The notes under the pieces were generated by a model, which saw nothing but the letters and a program-made list of their open reading frames with translations, had not been told where the DNA came from and did no database searches. The position numbers and the translations under genes are program-made. This document shows, one piece after another, positions 46,535 to 48,604 of a stretch of DNA of 48,604 nt. The stretch is from positions 1-48,604 of the forward strand of contig CAZSRF010000012.1 of NCBI GenBank assembly GCA_964609155.1, written 5' to 3'. This DNA is from JAGOUU01 sp964609155 (GTDB lineage Bacteria > Pseudomonadota > Gammaproteobacteria > JAGOUU01). The first letter of the stretch is position 1. Every line of letters starts with the position of its first letter.

Positions 46535-47638
46535 ATGAAAACTACAGAACGCGAAGTATTATTTGAAATAAAACATGGCACTGCCAGTAATATTGGAATG
46601 ATTACACTTAATCGTCCAAAAGCTTTAAATGCTCTTAACCATGAAATGATCATGAGTATTTATAATATATTATTAGAATGGCGTGAGGATTCTGAAATAA
46701 CTATGGTTGTTATCCGTGGTAACTCAGAGCGAGCATTTTGTGCTGGTGGAGATATTCGTTCTTTATATACGCACGGCAAAAGCAAGCCATTAGAATGCAT
46801 GCAATTTTTCCGTGATGAATATCAACTTAATAGTTTAATATATAATTATCCTAAACCCTATATAGCACTATTACACGGATTAACTATGGGGGGAGGTATT
46901 GGTGTTAGCCTGTATGGTAGTCACCGTGTTGCAGCTAAGGATCTTATGTTTGCTATGCCTGAAACTGGTATCGGTTTTTTCCCAGATGTAGGAGGCAGTT
47001 ATTTTTTACCACGTTGTAAGAACCATACTGGTATATATTTAGGTTTAACTGGAGAAAAAATCAATTGCTTTGAAGCTGAGTATCTTGATCTCATCACACA
47101 TATTATTGACAATGAAGATTATACAAAAGTTTTTGATAGCATTATTGGCAAATTGAGCGAAACTGAATTCCATTCAAGTACACTTAAAACTCAAATATCA
47201 AATCTTTTATCAAAATATTGTGTAAAAATTAAAGATAAAAATATCAATACTGAAAACAATAAAATTAAATCCAATCTTGATTTAATTTCCAGTTGTTTTG
47301 GCCAAGACTCCATTAGTAATATATTGAATGCCTTAACAAAGAATTTACCATCAAATTTTGCTGCACAAACATTAGATACTTTGCAAAAAAAATCCCCTTC
47401 TAGCCTATTAGTTACCTTAAAGTTACTACAACGTGGCATAAGACTAGATTTTGAATCGTGCATGCGTATGGAATATAGCTTAGCTTATGGCTTTTTAAAA
47501 CATCATGACTTATATGAAGGCATTCGCGCTGCAATAATAGAAAAAGATAATAATCCTAAATGGGAAAAAGTTTCACTAGCCGAACCTAACAGTATAAACT
47601 ATAGTGAATATTTTGCTTTAGACATCCCCAGTTGGTAG
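46535..47638 (+). CDS. 3-hydroxyisobutyryl-CoA hydrolase
   Basis: A 367-aa crotonase-superfamily hydrolase that releases CoA from 3-hydroxyisobutyryl-CoA in valine breakdown. The signature 'MPETGIGFFPDVGGSYFLPRC' separates it from hydratases, and 'FCAGGDIRSLY' forms the oxyanion hole. The C-terminal half has the extra helical region typical of this family. It ends the operon; 3-hydroxyisobutyrate dehydrogenase (mmsB) and the semialdehyde dehydrogenase (mmsA), expected next, are not present. Instead an unrelated small gene and a decayed transposon follow. Confidence 0.92.
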   Translation: MKTTEREVLFEIKHGTASNIGMITLNRPKALNALNHEMIMSIYNILLEWREDSEITMVVIRGNSERAFCAGGDIRSLYTHGKSKPLECMQFFRDEYQLNSLIYNYPKPYIALLHGLTMGGGIGVSLYGSHRVAAKDLMFAMPETGIGFFPDVGGSYFLPRCKNHTGIYLGLTGEKINCFEAEYLDLITHIIDNEDYTKVFDSIIGKLSETEFHSSTLKTQISNLLSKYCVKIKDKNINTENNKIKSNLDLISSCFGQDSISNILNALTKNLPSNFAAQTLDTLQKKSPSSLLVTLKLLQRGIRLDFESCMRMEYSLAYGFLKHHDLYEGIRAAIIEKDNNPKWEKVSLAEPNSINYSEYFALDIPSW

Positions 47639-47778
47639 ATTACCTAAGGCTATCTTTAAACTGGAAACCTATTGATAATAAAATAAAAAATTTAATTAGA
47701 TAACATAACCAGAGCTATTTTAAAAAGTCTTTGTCCAAAGCACCAAAGTCTGTTACTAAATTAATGTAGGAGTGTGAT

Positions 47779-48213
47779 ATGTCAAGACCACCATATAATG
47801 GGATACTTAGCGGACATTTTGAAAAAGAAAAGATCACTGCTACATGGATACCGGACCACAGAAAAGAAGGCAAATACGCAGCCCGCATTAGCGTCCCTCA
47901 AAGTGAGTTTACCGACCTCAAAAGTGCTCAGGAATATGCTAATCACTTCAATTTGCATGGGGCCCCTCATCTTACTGTTGAAGAATACTATGGAGGCGGT
48001 AGAGCTGCCTGGATGTTCTTTGTAGGAGAAGACAGGTTGAAAGCTATTATTAGTGGGAGCTCTGGATCAATTCAGTATAACGCAGCTAAGGACTGGCTTA
48101 GACAGTTGGTTAGCGAGAAAAGAGAAATTCAAGATGCTCTGGCTGGTAGAGAGGCTAGTCATGCAGCAGGAGAAGAACCTGGTAGGCCACCCGCAGGCAG
48201 ACCTAGCCGATAG
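47779..48213 (+). CDS. Unrecognised small soluble protein, candidate accessory/effector gene
   Basis: A 144-aa hydrophilic protein that I do not recognise. It has a good TAGGAG site seven bases before its ATG. The first ~110 residues look like one small alpha/beta domain with a Gly-rich turn 'YYGGGRAAWMFF'; the end is charged then Gly/Pro/Arg-rich ('GEEPGRPPAGRPSR'). No signal peptide or membrane segment is seen. Base composition is more GC-rich than the neighbouring valine operon, and a decayed ISAs1-type transposase follows 66 bases later, so acquisition by transfer is likely. The Glu-containing C-terminal region is only weakly like type IV secretion signals. An overlapping shorter frame from 47774 is not favoured. 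Confidence 0.6.
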   Translation: MSRPPYNGILSGHFEKEKITATWIPDHRKEGKYAARISVPQSEFTDLKSAQEYANHFNLHGAPHLTVEEYYGGGRAAWMFFVGEDRLKAIISGSSGSIQYNAAKDWLRQLVSEKREIQDALAGREASHAAGEEPGRPPAGRPSR

Positions 48214-48279
48214 CTCGGGATAACGGGCTATTCGTGCTTGACCGAGATGAGAGGTAACCCTGTAAAAGTTCACCCATGA

Positions 48280-48576
48280 TCTCAAATAGCTCAGTACTCT
48301 CAGTGGCATGGCCTCAAAAGTGTCTGCAAAGTAGAAAGTATACGTCGTTGTGGCAGTAAAGAAACAACTAAAATTAGATATTATTTATCAAGCCAAAGAA
48401 CCAGTGCTGAAAAACACCTGAGTTATACTAGAAATCATTGGGCCATTGAAAATAATCTTCACTGGATACTAGATGTTATGTTTAATGACGATAGAAGCCT
48501 TATTAGAAAAAATAACGCTGCTGAAAATATATCCGCGGTAAGAAAAATGGTAATAGCTCAGCCCCCCCCTGTATAA
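48280..48576 (+). pseudogene. Decayed ISAs1-family transposase (C-terminal part)
   Basis: A 98-codon open stretch without a start matches the C-terminal half of ISAs1/H-repeat transposases: 'WHGLKSVCKVESIRR', 'TTKIRYYLSS', 'YTRNHWAIENNLHWILDVMFNDD' and 'IRKNNAAENISAVRKM'. The N-terminal two-thirds is missing, a stop codon (48277-48279) lies just before it, and upstream bases back to about 48225 are a degenerate continuation. The end is altered at a run of eight C (48562-48569), giving 'QPPPV' instead of the usual hydrophobic tail, so a slippage frameshift is likely. The element is inactive. The window ends shortly after it without a visible terminal repeat. Confidence 0.8.
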
Positions 48577-48604
48577 TTTATTGAAAAAAAACTAAAATTC
48601 TGTA

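Noticed and set aside
48067..48309. 80-codon minus-strand frame
   Set aside because: It is antisense to the 144-aa gene and the degenerate transposase, which carry better evidence.

Overview
The window is a low-GC, gene-dense chromosomal scaffold piece from a gammaproteobacterium. Support comes from secA next to an M23 peptidase and dciA, mfd followed by csiV, zapD, sdhE-ygfX, the cyo bo3 quinol oxidase, FadL/FadE, NhaB and a MetX-type homoserine acyltransferase. Ubiquitin-like/ankyrin and DXD-glycosyltransferase-like genes suggest a host-associated or intracellular lifestyle, broadly Legionella/Coxiella-like. That placement is inference; no rRNA or other taxonomic marker is present. A block of exactly 100 N (26228-26327) marks an assembly gap inside a tandem repeat.

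Layout. 1-9915: cell-division, secretion and replication block (zapD, mutT, secA, M23 peptidase, dciA, dnaE, DUF2147 protein), nearly all on the minus strand. 10198-19972: lipid and transport block (fadE, putP, an OlsF-like bifunctional acyltransferase, an APC permease, nhaB, a DUF2970 protein), interrupted at 16313-16622 by a MITE-like element with direct-repeat flanks. 19973-22429: a small accessory island with two eukaryote-directed candidate effectors, a DXD glycosyltransferase-like protein with a possible C-terminal frameshift and a ubiquitin-like plus ankyrin fusion. 22430-26176: tetR, fadL and pabB. 26173-26382: a 10-bp tandem array containing the gap. 26480-30799: cyoDCBA with an extra membrane protein. 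30800-34760: transposase remnant, rpoE, and the overlapping acs-sdhE-ygfX cluster. 34871-44470: mfd, csiV, hpt, queC, sohB, an orphan fliA, an EamA transporter and metX. 44538-47638: a three-gene valine/isobutyryl-CoA degradation operon. 47639-48604: a second accessory patch with an unrecognised small protein and a decayed ISAs1-family transposase.

How it fits together. The metabolism points to aerobic use of imported fatty acids and amino acids: FadL and FadE feed beta-oxidation, PutP and the APC permease import amino acids, the isobutyryl-CoA genes degrade valine, Acs activates acetate, SdhE matures succinate dehydrogenase and the bo3 oxidase consumes the resulting quinol. The most novel-looking content is the effector-like pair at 20138-22200. 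No tRNA, rRNA or CRISPR array was recognised.
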